A stretch of DNA of 64,000 nucleotides from the NCBI GenBank assembly GCA_027922465.2, contig BQMF02000293.1, forward strand, positions 124,001-188,000, written 5' to 3'. This stretch comes from Turritopsis dohrnii (taxonomy: Eukaryota > Cnidaria > Hydrozoa > Anthoathecata > Oceaniidae). Both the position numbers and the translations under genes were made by a program. Below the pieces are notes generated by a model. That model was not told where the DNA came from. It did not search any database and was given only the letters and a program-made list of their open reading frames with translations. Shown here one piece after another: positions 1-11,255 of the stretch (positions are counted from its first letter, which is position 1; every line of letters begins with the position of its first letter).

Positions 1-619
1 AGCCTCCCTTTACCTTTACTTTCAATCGAATTTTTGCTTTACCCTTTTACACCACCTATGCATTCTGTTTTATCACCGTGTTCCAAATTTTGACTTACCG
101 GCCAGCATCTACGTTCCAAGCTCCAATTTTGCCCTCAATTGGCTCAATCTTTCAATTTTGTATTTCACATACAGATTTATGCTACATACATGGTCTTTCC
201 TTTTTTTCTTATTTTATTTTATTCTATTGGATTTTAAACAATACGTGGTTTCAGCCGTTTTATCCTTCATACTCGACTTTCATACCGAGACCAGTCTCAG
301 ATAGGACCACTACAGCCTCTACGATACCAACCTATTCATGCAAATTTTTAGCATCTGCTTACCAATTTTGCCAATTGTACCTCGACAACAATCCAATTCC
401 AAGGTTCGTTCTATCACTTATCAATCCACATTCACTTGCCTATTCATTTTCGCTTCAAGTGCTACATTCCTGAATTTTTATATATTTATAAGGTATTTAT
501 ATATTTTATCAATTTTTAATAGTTATTTTTATTACTGAATTTTAATATTTATAAATTTCATTTTCATTTTTAATTTGTAGGGAGAAGAACCATTTGTATA
601 TAATGGAACCCAATTTTAT
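1..619. other. AT-rich stretch without a convincing gene
   Basis: Open frames exist on the plus strand around 78-538, but they start at non-ATG codons, have low-complexity phenylalanine/serine/tyrosine-rich composition and match no domain I recognise. I see no splice-bounded exon or structured repeat. Confidence 0.5.
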
Positions 620-620
620 G

Positions 621-658
<38 letters not shown>
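620..658. repeat. (TAA)n trinucleotide microsatellite
   Basis: About thirteen uninterrupted ATA/TAA units. A simple repeat with no coding context. Confidence 0.95.
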
Positions 659-826
659 CATACTAATATCATTATCAGATTTGCACGTTCAACACACAAC
701 GTGAAAAGGAGTGTTTAAAGTCGTCATCAAAACGAAGACGTGAGAATAGCAGTACTTCGGAAAAATTTTCCTTGGTTCCTTCATGATTCTGTGTCTCAAA
801 GTTCAAAAAACAAACTTCAAAGGCAT

Positions 827-833
827 TATAAAA
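827..833 (+). promoter_or_regulatory. possible TATA box
   Basis: TATAAAA lies 59 bases upstream of the ATG at 886. That spacing allows a short 5' UTR before the candidate signal-peptide exon. Such motifs are frequent in AT-rich DNA, so this is weak evidence taken alone. Confidence 0.3.
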
Positions 834-885
834 TAAACTTCTTAACCCAAGTGTATAGTTTTTGCTCCTTTGTGATTCATTAAAG

Positions 886-929
886 ATGAATATCTTGTAC
901 GTCGTCGTCTACGTTGCCGTCGTACTTTC
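886..929 (+). CDS. possible first coding exon encoding a signal peptide
   Basis: The ATG opens MNILYVVVYVAVVL, a short polar start followed by an uninterrupted hydrophobic run, as in secretory signal peptides. The exon would end at a consensus GTAAGT donor (930-935) in phase 2. Unspliced, the frame stops at the TAA inside the donor. A TATA-like box sits 59 bases upstream. No matching second exon could be found downstream, so the product is unknown and the model rests only on composition, ATG and donor. Confidence 0.3.
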
Positions 930-935
930 GTAAGT

Positions 936-1558
936 TCCCTAATATATACTTCTTGCAACATGTTTTGATTGCCTCGTCTATGCGAAAAATACGCACAATG
1001 AGATTATGACGCATTTAGAATTTTAAGCCAGACATTGGGAGGTTGAATTCATTCTTGATTTTTTACTTCGTCTTAATCTCTCATCTTTTTGATAATATTG
1101 GTAACATTTATAATCTTTAAAACAAAAAGAGTTGGGTTGAGAATGCATAAAATGAACGAGCAGTGTCAGGTAGAAATCCTTCCCAGAAACCTCGAAGTTG
1201 TGGGCAAAATACTTCAGGCATGAATAGGAGAAGATGTCTTTATGAGGTACCAACACTGTGAGAAGTAGAGGTCCTATAACTAACATTCAGGAGTTTACGC
1301 TAGCGTGAACGAGGAAAGCAAAAAGCTTTTCTTTGCAGAAACCTCGCTATTGAAACAGAGATTCTTAAAATTTACCAACATCCCGATAACTTAAGTGTTG
1401 TCAAAGAGTTGTGAAAACGGCGATCTTCAAACAGCTAGTTCGATTCATTCTACATACTGAAAGGACACAATTACCAAAAATATAGTGTACTCAAACGATC
1501 TTCCATTAACGCACATATCTTTCAAAAGAGGAAGAATCATGGGTTAGTTTGCAAATTT
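936..1558. other. no gene seen
   Basis: Ordinary AT-rich sequence. Minus-strand frames at 1023-1286 have no recognisable domain and no supporting splice sites. Confidence 0.5.
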
Positions 1559-1985
1559 CGAAGTAAACAGTTCCCGAAATTGAAATTTTCAAAATTATAA
1601 TTTTTCTAAAACCGTACAAAATAATGACAAAGCGAATATTTTTTTTGTGTTTGCTTATCATTGGGGTATTAGGCTTCATTTACCACACGTACATTGGGTT
1701 AGTGTTACCTTTCAACTGGGAAACAGGCATTGTAGTGATAAAACAGTATGTTCCCGAAATTGAAAATTTTGCAAAATTCGACGTAAATAGTTCCCGATAT
1801 TGAAATTGTGAAAATCTTAATTTCTCTAAAACCGACAAAATAATGGCAAAGCGAACATTTTTTTGGTTTTTGTTTATCATCCGGTATTAGACATTATTTG
1901 CAATCTGTAAATTGGGTTAGTGTTAGCTTTAAATTGGGAAACACGCATTTAAGTGATAAAACAGTATGTTCCCGAAATTGAAAAT
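1559..1985. repeat. two-copy tandem repeat, period about 220 bp
   Basis: The stretch beginning CGAAGTAAACAGTTCCCGAA at 1559 recurs diverged at 1779, and the two copies can be followed for their full length (shared TTCCCGAAATTGAAA, AAACCG, ATTGGGTTAGTGTTA and GATAAAACAGTATG blocks). Shorter echoes of TTCCCGAAATTGAAA occur near 1968 and 2362, so the family continues as fragments into the next few hundred bases. Noncoding on inspection. Confidence 0.75.
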
Positions 1986-2574
1986 TTTACGGTTTTTGTA
2001 AAAATGGGGTTTCAGGCTATAGCCAATGAGTCACACTGTTCAGTCTTGTTAGAAAAAAGTCGCTAGCATCAGTTTCTTTACAATCAATACAAAATATGCT
2101 AAGAAAGACCTTGAAATTTGAGCCTTTTTGGATTTTTTCAATCGGCACATCTTGGTGCTGTTGACACAACAACCCCATGTTCAACGCATATATTAACACA
2201 GTACTTGTAATGGCGAAAAAAATCGCTTATTTAGCATCTAAAACCTGAAATACTAGGTGGAATCAGGTGGAATGCGTGTGTTATTATGAGGAACCCAAGC
2301 CGAAGATATCACAATAAAAAGCAGTGACCACGCCCATTTCCTTTATATTCTGAATAGCAGTGTTCCCGAAATTGAAATCTCTATAACTTGGTCCAAAAAC
2401 GATGTCAATTAGTAAAATATTGCGGAATGTGGAATATTCCATAGATGGACTATCTGCAAGGAGTGCCATGATATCAATTTGATTGGTTTTAGGCTCGTTA
2501 GACATAAATGACACGAAATTTTCAATGTTCCCTAATTTTCAATACCGGGAACAAACCCCTTATTCATGAATCTA

Positions 2575-2578
2575 CAAA

Positions 2579-2613
<35 letters not shown>

Positions 2614-2615
2614 AA
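2575..2615 (-). repeat. (TTTA)n tail of the LINE
   Basis: About nine AAAT units on the plus strand, read as TTTA on the minus strand, 120-160 bases past the stop codon of the minus-strand LINE ORF. Tetranucleotide 3' tails are usual for CR1/L2-type non-LTR elements, so I take this as the 3' terminus of the insertion. Confidence 0.7.
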
Positions 2616-2733
2616 TAGATAAAATAGATAAAGTGGATTAGGAATGCAAAATGAGGCAGAAAGTGTACAAAAGAGAAAAAAAAAAGCCACTATCGAGATT
2701 TGTGTAACACATCTAAAAATTAAACATCTTAAA

Positions 2734-5700
2734 TTAAAATCTATGTAATATGATTTTTCTTTTATAATCATGGAAAGTGTGAGACTTTCTAATGTCTAAT
2801 GGAAGTTCGTTATATAACTTCGCACCCATAAAATAAAAACTACATCTTGCTGCCTCCAGCTTTATCTTTGGCAATTTCAACATGTTGGAAGCATTTCTGG
2901 TTTTCCTTGAGTGGTCATTTATTTCAAAATAACCCATCATGTTGGAGCAGGTATCACCATCCAATACTTTTCTAACAGTCAGGCACGCACGTCTTCTTGT
3001 GAGGTCGTAAATAGACTCGATACTGTCATTGCCAGTTACATCTCTTGCTCTCCTGTCGATGGAATATAGGCGCTTTATCTGAGTGTTGGTAAAGTTCAGA
3101 TTGGCAAAACAATTAAACGTAATCGTAGGAACGACGAGAGAGTTATAAACACGCTCAGCTGAGACTTTGTCCAGGTTTTGTCGCAGTGATTCCAGCAGCC
3201 GCAGTCTTGAAGACGCCTTTTTATACATTTTATTGAAATTTTCGTTCAAAGACAAAGTAGAATCAATCACTGATCCAAGGTATTTGTAACTTTCTGTATA
3301 GCAGATTTCGGTGAAACCGAAGGATAGTTGTAATGGTGAGTCTGACGATTTTGGTAAACGTTTTTGGGTACCAATAAGCATGTATTCTGTTTTGCCCTTT
3401 TTCAGGTTTATAATCAGGTCATTTTCTCTGAAGTAGTTTTCTAACAATGTTAAGTTTTTGTTTAGTGTACTTTCAATTTCGCTAATCGATTTGTCAGCAT
3501 AATAGATAACTGTGTCATCTGCAAACATCAGTATATTTGATTTGGTTAGAGCATTTGGTAAATCATTGTAATACAGCAAAAAGAGAATAGGCCCCAGTAT
3601 CGATCCCTGGGGCACGCCGCAGTTCACAAAAAGTTTGGTGGAAAGGTCTCTGTCGATAAGCACTTGTTGACCACGCCCAAAGAGATAGTTCGTAAACCAT
3701 TCAAATTCGTTTTCGGTTATGCCAAATGACGGTAGCTTGGACAACAGGATACTGTGGCCAACAGTGTCAAACGCCTTGGACAGATCAATGAAGACTACTC
3801 CTGTTAACTTTCCACAGTCGATGTTTTTACGTATGCTATCACTAAAAATGGCTGTAGCGAGATCTGTTGATCGCTTACGCCTGTAACCAAATTGCTTGTC
3901 GGAAAGTAGTGAATGATGTTCAAGATGTTCTAGCAACTGTTTTTTAACCACTTGTTCCAGGATCTTCGAGATAATGGGTAATACTGATATTGGTCGATAG
4001 TTGTCAGGAGTATCTGCAATAACAGATTTGAAAATTGGTGTAATAATCGCATGCTTGAAGTCAGCTGGAATGGAAGACGTTCGCAGTGATAAATTTATCA
4101 AGTAGCATATTGGTCCAGAGATTTCAGTGGCACAGTCTTTCAGTAGGTTGCTGGGAATGTTGTCTACTCCTGTAGCTTTATTTTGTTTAAGATGTTTCAG
4201 TTCCTTTTCAATGTGTATTCTAGATACATACTTGAATTTAAACTTTGGAGCATTACTGGGTACGAACTTTGGTGTTTGCCATACGAAGTCCTTTAGTTTA
4301 ATGGATTTTTGTTTTAAGAAACTAGCAATACCAGTAAAAAATTTGCAAAACGTGTTTGGGTCCTTAGTTGATGTATTTCCATTTGATATAACTTTTGACT
4401 TCAGCGGGAAAATCTCCTTTATTTTTTTCCAAAATTTTCGTGGTTGGTTTGCAGTACTTTTTAATAGATCTTTGTTGTATTGTGCTTTAGAGTTTCTCAA
4501 ATAGTTTTTGCACTGGTTTCGAAGGAGCTTATATCGTGCCCAGTCTTCTTGATTTTTTGACTTTCGAGCTTTTCTTAGAGCCTTGTCTCGTTCATTCATG
4601 TAACCGCGAAGTTCACTTGATAACCAAGGACAATGTCTACCCTTGACCCGTTTTTCAATCATAGGGGCGTGGTTGTTAAAAATACGAGTTAGCGTTCTTT
4701 TGATAAAGGCCCATGCGTTTTCTACGTTGGTTGTGTTATAAAGTTCATCCCAATTTTTATTTTTTAACTCCGAAATCATGTCATAATGGTTGTATCGAGT
4801 GTAGTTTCTGCAAAGAATAGATCTAGGTTGAAACTTCATAAAATTCATTTTTCTTACGTAACCAACCATATCGTGGTCGCTAATAGATGTGGGAATTACA
4901 TCATGTGTTTTGATGAAAGATGAGTTTGTTGTTAAAATTACATCAATGAGTGTTTCTGAAGTTTCGGTAATTCTTGTCGCCTTGGTAACGATTTGTTTGA
5001 AACCATGCAGTTTGATAACTTCTTTTAACTCTTTGTTGTCGTCTCTTTTTAAATAATTTATGTTTAGATCTCCCAAGAGTGTTACCTCTTTAGACTCATT
5101 TTTGACGTTATAGAGAGAATTTTGAAACTTTGTCGTGAAATCTGTTGGTAAGTATTTTGAGCTGTCAGGGGGTCTGTATAAAGTTCCGATGATGAAATTT
5201 TTTGAATTCTTTTGACAGATTTCTATCCAGATTCCTTCCAAAACCTCATCCTCCAGGTCTGATCTCCTTTTCCATTTTATTTTATCGGAAATATACATTC
5301 CAACACCACCATGGGTGCCCTTGTGACGGTTTTTATGTATGAACGTAAACCCCGGTATCGAATAGAGTTCAGTGTTGTTATTGAAACTGGCTGTGTTTAT
5401 ATGAGTTTCTGACAAAGTTATAATATCCATGTTTGGAAAATCGTTTACTAAGGCTTTCAGCTTGTCAATGTTTGTAGATAAACCCCGAACATTTTGATGA
5501 AAAACTTTGATACCTCTACATTTTAGTAAATTTGTCAGCTCATGTATATGTCTTGTGTTTGTCGGTCCAGGATGTACGTGAATATCTCCGGATAATACCA
5601 ACAAAAAATACAAAAAACTTGACTTTTTGACAAACAATTTCTTCTCTTGATTTAAACACCATAAGCTTGGATAAATGTAACTTTCTTCCAAGTCAACAAG

Positions 5701-5832
5701 ATCTTGAGAGTATAAGACTTCATTTTTGATATACACACTTGAGTTTCCCTTTGTAAAACATTCCTTTTTTACATATAAAACTATCAAGGTCAACAAAGCT
5801 ACCTTCAACACGTCCGCACATAACGGCGCCAT
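2734..5832 (-). CDS. LINE ORF2: AP endonuclease and reverse transcriptase
   Basis: The product nicks target DNA and reverse-transcribes the element RNA. From the ATG at 5832 (1,032 codons) the protein has a hydrophobic N-terminus. Residues 83-90 read DIHVHPGP, a degenerate NPGP-type 2A-like motif. An APE domain follows from about residue 108 (FHQNVRGL, GDLN near 252, SDHD near 317). The reverse transcriptase covers about 520-800 (NYRPISVLP, FIDLSKAFDTV, VPQGSILGP, FADD near 770). A frame extending seven codons upstream begins with TTG, so I prefer the ATG. All catalytic motifs look intact and there is no internal stop. Short unrelated frames on the opposite strand are shadows. Clade assignment between CR1, L2 and Rex1 would need a tree. 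Confidence 0.9.
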   Translation of the reverse strand: MAPLCADVLKVALLTLIVLYVKKECFTKGNSSVYIKNEVLYSQDLVDLEESYIYPSLWCLNQEKKLFVKKSSFLYFLLVLSGDIHVHPGPTNTRHIHELTNLLKCRGIKVFHQNVRGLSTNIDKLKALVNDFPNMDIITLSETHINTASFNNNTELYSIPGFTFIHKNRHKGTHGGVGMYISDKIKWKRRSDLEDEVLEGIWIEICQKNSKNFIIGTLYRPPDSSKYLPTDFTTKFQNSLYNVKNESKEVTLLGDLNINYLKRDDNKELKEVIKLHGFKQIVTKATRITETSETLIDVILTTNSSFIKTHDVIPTSISDHDMVGYVRKMNFMKFQPRSILCRNYTRYNHYDMISELKNKNWDELYNTTNVENAWAFIKRTLTRIFNNHAPMIEKRVKGRHCPWLSSELRGYMNERDKALRKARKSKNQEDWARYKLLRNQCKNYLRNSKAQYNKDLLKSTANQPRKFWKKIKEIFPLKSKVISNGNTSTKDPNTFCKFFTGIASFLKQKSIKLKDFVWQTPKFVPSNAPKFKFKYVSRIHIEKELKHLKQNKATGVDNIPSNLLKDCATEISGPICYLINLSLRTSSIPADFKHAIITPIFKSVIADTPDNYRPISVLPIISKILEQVVKKQLLEHLEHHSLLSDKQFGYRRKRSTDLATAIFSDSIRKNIDCGKLTGVVFIDLSKAFDTVGHSILLSKLPSFGITENEFEWFTNYLFGRGQQVLIDRDLSTKLFVNCGVPQGSILGPILFLLYYNDLPNALTKSNILMFADDTVIYYADKSISEIESTLNKNLTLLENYFRENDLIINLKKGKTEYMLIGTQKRLPKSSDSPLQLSFGFTEICYTESYKYLGSVIDSTLSLNENFNKMYKKASSRLRLLESLRQNLDKVSAERVYNSLVVPTITFNCFANLNFTNTQIKRLYSIDRRARDVTGNDSIESIYDLTRRRACLTVRKVLDGDTCSNMMGYFEINDHSRKTRNASNMLKLPKIKLEAARCSFYFMGAKLYNELPLDIRKSHTFHDYKRKIILHRF

Positions 5833-5990
5833 TTTAATTTTGCAAATGCTCAATGGGTTGAAAACAAATCTGTTCGAAAAATCTGTTCACGTGTCTTACA
5901 AATACTTTACTTGTTTGAGAAAAAACAGACAAAATTTAATATTGTCTCACAAAACGATTGTAATTTTCTTGAAAGGCAGTTGATGAAAAG

Positions 5991-6289
5991 GGTTGGTTGC
6001 GGGCTTTCTCGGTCCGTTTATTGTTTATAAAAAACTTTTATATCAAAGTTTCATAGATACTCAATATGTAACTGAAAGTTGTATTTTATTATATATTTCG
6101 ACTAAAAGCTCAGGAAGCTACAGCTACGAACAACTGGCTGTTTTGTGGTCGTACGTCGTACGTAATCTAGCGTCAAATTCCACTTCAACCCTAGAAGAAA
6201 CCGCTTTATGCAAACTTTCCAGTTATCTGAATGACTTTTGTCCATTCTTTTTTTGTTGGAAATGCTTACATACGCCTTAATGGCTTCTG
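5991..6289. other. no gene seen
   Basis: AT-rich spacer between the LINE 5' side and a pogo-like end. A plus-strand frame at 5993-6280 has no recognisable domain. Confidence 0.45.
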
Positions 6290-6436
6290 CAGTGGAACCT
6301 CCTTAAAGCGGACATCCTCTAACGCAGACACCTCCTTTAGACGGACAAAAAGTTTTGTCCTGGACGAATCCTAAATAAACTATTATAAAGAAACCTCCTC
6401 AAAGCGGACAATCTGAAGCGGACACTTCCTTTGCCT
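6290..6436. mobile_element. terminal fragment of a pogo/Tigger-like DNA transposon
   Basis: The sequence starts CAGTGGAACCTCCTTAAAGC and repeats the CCTC..AAAGCGGACA theme three times. CAGT(N)GAACCTC..GCGGACA is the typical terminal sequence of pogo/Tigger elements. Only one end is visible and there is no transposase. The call rests on recall of the terminus consensus. Confidence 0.5.
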
Positions 6437-9060
6437 TGATTCAATATATATCAATATGAGTTATATTGATATTATATTACTGCATTTATAAAACTACTCC
6501 GACTAAAACTTCTGTTTCTTGTTGAAATATCAGTTTAGCAGCGTTTCGCTCCCGGGATGCACTATGTTAAAATCAAGGGTAGAAAAAGGTCGCATTGAAA
6601 CGAATGATTCATTTTTTCATTTGAGTAAATTGAACTGCTTTTTGCATTGTAATATATTTACTTCGTTAAAAACTAGTCATATTCCAAAAAAAGCTTCAAA
6701 AAATTATTATCGAGCTTTTAACATTCTGATTTTAAACTGAAAAAGTGAAAGTTACCAATAAACGAAGCGTGAAGAACTTCAACATTACACACAGACAGAC
6801 AGACACGGGTAAATGAAAGATCAGCTAGCTAACTTGCGGCGCTTCCATCAAAAGCAGGCTCACCGAACTTCTAGTGGTCTTAAATATAAAGTAGCCATTG
6901 TTTGTTAGTGAAAAGAAGAAACAATATTCATGAAATAATAATTTTATTACGAAGCTTTTCGTAAGTGTATTTTATATCTTCAGGAAATAACTTGGGCGCC
7001 AAATATCAATAAGGAGAACGATAATCTATGGATCGACATCTTCACCAAACCCACATACTCTAAAAAATATGTCCCATTTCACATTCGACCAAATGCAGAA
7101 AGATAGAAAGCTTGAAGAAGTAGAGTTAATTTTACCCAGCCAAAAGATCTTGTACAAAATGGGATTAAAAGAACTTCATCAGCCCAACAAAGCGATTTAA
7201 AAACAAAGCAAATGGCGATATAGTCGCATGTATATTCAATTATATCGAAACAACCCAGACATATTGGTAACGATCAAAGCATCACTGGATTACATAAAAC
7301 TTTCTAAGAACATATTACAAAAAATTATGAAAGTACAAATGTAATTGCCACGTGTAAACAGGCCTTCAAATGCTATAATTATCAACTCATTGTTAAAAAT
7401 CTCATAAGATTTGTAACGGGATTAAGATTTGAAAAAAACATTGAGATTACTCAAAATGTTTATATTTTTACAACAACATGTTTTGAATGACGCTGCTGAA
7501 TGCTTAACCATATGATAGTTGTTTTTTATTTGACTTTTATGGAACAGCAAGTTGAAAACAGCATTATATTTTCATTTACTACGTTTGTGAAAGATGATAT
7601 GATATAGAGTATGGGGTAAGGAAATAAGAAAACACACGATATATAAACGATAGGTATTTTTATTTAGATAAGTATTAGTAGTATTAGTAGTATTAGTTTT
7701 AGTATTATTTTTATAGACGAGTTTCCAATGTTAATTACACTTTTATACCTTGTACATACTAAAAATCAAATACAATGTATGAAAATAGATAGGAAGTGCT
7801 AATGTGTATTGAAACTTTCTAATGTCGATTGTCTTTAAGGGGACTCCAGAGAACCAAATAAAGTGACAACATTTTGAAGTGTATAAAGAGACTTTTATTT
7901 CCTGCGAGGCTGCGTGCGCATACTCACAGGAAAATGACTTGATTAATGATATTCTATGTTTCAATATACCGTAATTATCGAGCAAAGAACACTAGTGTTT
8001 ATAAACATTACGTCACTAAGAAACTCATCTATTTTTTATAGTAATTAGTAATAATAATTACTAAATAAGTTGTTTTCTTTGAATGGTTTATGTCACTCGC
8101 AAATTTATCTATCAAAGAATTGTATCATAATCAAGAGGCTAAAATTGAGTTTGTCAAAGAAACTTCTAGGAAGGAATGCTATTGAACATTTTTATGTAAA
8201 TGTCTCTTTCATCTTTGATACTAATTACTAATTAGCATAATTATAATCGTCAATTAGAAACGTTACTCTTAAACAGAAACAACACACAAAAAGCTTTTAA
8301 ACTCTCAGAGGATATGTTATAAGCTAAATGATGATGAGACAACATAATCTTTTCAAACAGTTGGAAACACTTGTTTCGATCCTTTCGTTTTAAATCCTTT
8401 CACAATAAAGAAATGTACTTGTAAGAGAAAACATTAGAGAACGAAATATCTGGTGAACGGTAAAGAAACATATTCTTACGTTATTTAAAACTTTGTAAAC
8501 GTTGTGTCAATCTTCTATTACATTTTTGGTTCCGCTATGTAAACTTATCACGAACAAGATTGTCTCATGACTGTTAGGTATTAGGAAATATTCTAGTCTA
8601 AAGATAATCTGTGGTTCTATATTCTGTCTTTTACACGTTTTGATGTCACTTTAGATTTGTTGGAATTTAGTCACTCGATCAAAAAGTGTACAAGACAAGG
8701 CTAAGCAGCAAAGTGTTAAAATGCATTTCTACTTCAGAAAAGTTTCAATATCATTGTTTAATCTTCAACAAAACTTCAGGTTCAGATAACTGGACAATTA
8801 CTAAATTTCTAATTTCGCTGCCCCAAATAAGGCTTTGTGTTTATCACCTGTATCAAATGTTCTCAATTTGAGTTTATTTTATACAGTAACATTTTGATAA
8901 ATTTTAGTTTAACTTGCAAATCTCTGTTTCCGATATCACTTCAAGTTATTAATGCGAAGTTAAAAAAGTCCTTCATCATTTCGATTTTTAATAAACAGTT
9001 AATGGATATATTTACTACTTACCAGAAAAATGTTAACTACCTTTTCTTGTTTTTTCATAG
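6437..9060. other. intergenic or 5' region without a supported gene
   Basis: AT-rich DNA with short frames lacking domains. A few GTA/TTA trinucleotide runs occur around 7675-7710. A 5' non-coding exon of the receptor gene at 9141 probably lies here, because a good acceptor (TTTTTTCATAG) ends at 9060. Confidence 0.45.
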
Positions 9061-9140
9061 GTCTTGTCATCATTTTCGTTACTGAACGACATCGCTGAAG
9101 AAAACGGTCTATCTTATTTACCTAGCAAATAGTTATTGTA

Positions 9141-10058
9141 ATGGCCAATAGTACTAACGAATCATTATCTGTAATTGAAGAAGCATGTACGGACATTTTC
9201 GTTACAGAACGTGCAGAAAGAAACCAGTTACTAACTGCTTATGCTCTCGTGATGTTCTTTGCAATTACCTTGAATCTGGCTATGATCATTGGTCAGTTAA
9301 AAACCAATGTACTTAAAAAGAGGACTGGACAATTATTTTTTTGCTTAGCTGTCAGTGATTTGCTTACTGTAACAGTTGCCTTACCACACAAGATTGTTAT
9401 GATTAAAAGAAATTCATATTCTTGCATTAATTCGGCAGTAGACAGAGCCCTTTTGATGTCATTTACGAGTACCTCTGCTGTGCTTATATTCTTGATTACA
9501 GCTGATCGTTTCGTTAGTATCGTTTATCACTCGTTTTACACAAAATACCTTTCCAGAAAAGTGTTTGCTGGTATATCTACAGTCTGCATATTATTTTCCT
9601 TGTCGCTTGGTGCACTAGCTGGATATTTAAAATACCACTTTCGAAAGAGTTCCACTTCGTCCAAGATCCTGATAAGAGTGATGGGGTCACAATTTGTAAT
9701 TCAAGCCCTCGCAGCACTACTGATGAATATCCTGTTAACCTTGCACATAAATATATCCGCTCGAAGAATGCGCAAAAAAAATAGCATTGTACCTACAAAT
9801 GGGGTACACCAAAAAGCCACTGTTACCGTACTGATCATATCCTGTTTGCTTGTGGTATCATACGTTATACCAGGAATATATTTCTTATATGTTACAAGAA
9901 CAAGTTCTAAAGAAAACGTTCATCGGCATGGCGACTGGATGTTGATATCCCTTATGATGAACTCAATTCTTAATTCATTTATATATATGATTCGAAGTCC
10001 TGAAATTAAAATATTCTATTACAGCATCATTTGTAGAAAACAAACTAATATACAATAA
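9141..10058 (+). CDS. class A-like orphan seven-transmembrane receptor (GPCR), copy 1
   Basis: Single-exon, 305-residue plasma-membrane receptor. N-glycosylation sequons NST and NES sit at the N-terminus. TM1 lies near residues 30-52 (TLNLAMI), TM2 holds LAVSDLL, and a cysteine precedes TM3. The TM3 end is ADRFVS (DRF in place of DRY). TM6 contains SYVIPGIY in place of the usual CWxP, and TM7 reads NSFIY in place of NPxxY. The ATG follows a splice acceptor ending at 9060, suggesting a 5' UTR intron. AATAAA overlaps the stop (10054-10059), with a second at 10062. The nearest relative in the window is the gene at 16108, which shares motif spacing throughout; a third, broken relative lies at 40175-41035. 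The ligand is unknown. Confidence 0.88.
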   Translation: MANSTNESLSVIEEACTDIFVTERAERNQLLTAYALVMFFAITLNLAMIIGQLKTNVLKKRTGQLFFCLAVSDLLTVTVALPHKIVMIKRNSYSCINSAVDRALLMSFTSTSAVLIFLITADRFVSIVYHSFYTKYLSRKVFAGISTVCILFSLSLGALAGYLKYHFRKSSTSSKILIRVMGSQFVIQALAALLMNILLTLHINISARRMRKKNSIVPTNGVHQKATVTVLIISCLLVVSYVIPGIYFLYVTRTSSKENVHRHGDWMLISLMMNSILNSFIYMIRSPEIKIFYYSIICRKQTNIQ

Positions 10059-10067
10059 ACAAATAAA
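10054..10067 (+). terminator. polyadenylation signals of receptor copy 1
   Basis: Two AATAAA hexamers, the first overlapping the TAA stop codon. This implies a very short 3' UTR unless other signals are used. Confidence 0.5.
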
Positions 10068-11255
10068 AATGGCTGAAAGCAAAGGAAAAGGGCAATTGCT
10101 CTATTATGTCATTCTGGTGGAAGACAAAACGAACTTAATCTGAACAGAACACCGTTTGTAGAAGGGATAGGTATTCGCCCTGAACTGTTTGCATATAATG
10201 AGCTGTTTGCATATAATGGACTGTTCGCATATAATGAACTTACAATTGCTTCTCAGTGGGCAGCAAGGAGCGCCTTTCTACAGAAAACTTTTTTTCAATA
10301 AAAATGACCTTCATCGCAGTGAATTTCTGACGACATTCTGTGTATATTGTGTATTTATTACATAATTTTGTATATTTTTAATTGACATAGTGATACACTG
10401 CCACTAACAAAACAAAATAATTGCTTTTGTAGTAATTATCCTTTTACATTGTTTGACTAATATAACATGTGTATATTGCTTATAATCCAAAGTGCTCTAT
10501 AGGTAGAGCTACAGCCAATGTGCATGAGTGAAAAGAAATACAGTTATCAGTTTACAATCATTTCATGTTCTTCCAATCATCCGCTTAACGACCTATCTGG
10601 CAAATTTGCATGAAGTCACTGCGGAGGAGTGCACTTCTATAAAAGGGTGCGCCAATATCAACGCTATTTCCATGAAAGTGCACTTCAACACAGGAGACAA
10701 TTTCACCGAGTGGGAAGTATAAAAGACCTTTAAGGAATTGCCTTGTACAAAGGAATGCATTATCTGCAAAATATTGATGTTAAAAAGACAGTTACTTATA
10801 TGTCGGCACACCGTGTAGTTAGTTGTCCCTCTATATACCTGTGAAGAAGGATTTCATAATTGAAGACTACATTTCTTCAACGGATTGGATTACGTATTGG
10901 ATTACGGTCATTATTTGGTCCTTTTTAATGTCACATATTTTTGTGTCTCCCTTACAGATCCTTCATTGATTCTGCCCTTTGTAATTTTTTTAGTTTGAAA
11001 TGTTCATGAGAACTGCAGTCAATGTTGAGAAATTTCAGATTTGACGGAGAGAAATTTCAAGTCGAAGATTAATCTTCCGAAAACATCAATTAATTTCCCG
11101 AAATCACCAATTAACTTTCAACTGACCATGTGGTTAAAATGCAAATCGTTTAATGATTCATGACCTCAAGGAACATCTACTTGTGATGTAAATCAATAGT
11201 TCAAAGGCATTGATTAAACTCTGCGAGGAGAACATTCAAAGCGTTCATAAAAATA
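10068..11255. other. spacer without a supported gene
   Basis: Apart from the 18-bp tandem repeat at 10181-10240, I see only AT-rich sequence and short frames without domains. Confidence 0.45.
10181..10240. repeat. 18-bp tandem repeat, 3.3 copies
   Basis: TGAACTGTTTGCATATAA is repeated three times with two or three substitutions per copy, plus a partial fourth. Each unit carries a TTTGCATA or TTCGCATA core resembling an octamer site; function unknown. Confidence 0.85.

Larger units (their letters stand above)
2575..5990 (-). mobile_element. APE-type non-LTR retrotransposon (CR1/L2/Rex-like), apparently full ORF
   Basis: The element consists of an uninterrupted endonuclease-reverse transcriptase ORF (5832-2734), a short 3' UTR and a (TTTA)n tail ending near 2575. 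The 5' limit is not marked by any target-site duplication I could recognise and is set near 5990 as an estimate. No separate ORF1 is visible upstream. An open ORF of over 1,000 codons suggests a young insertion. Confidence 0.75.

Noticed and set aside
78..473. 131-codon open frame on the plus strand
   Set aside because: It begins with GTG, is rich in Phe, Ser and Tyr as expected from translating TTT/TCT/TAT-rich DNA, and shows no domain or splice support.
4127..4504. Plus-strand frame inside the LINE
   Set aside because: Antisense shadow of the reverse-transcriptase ORF.
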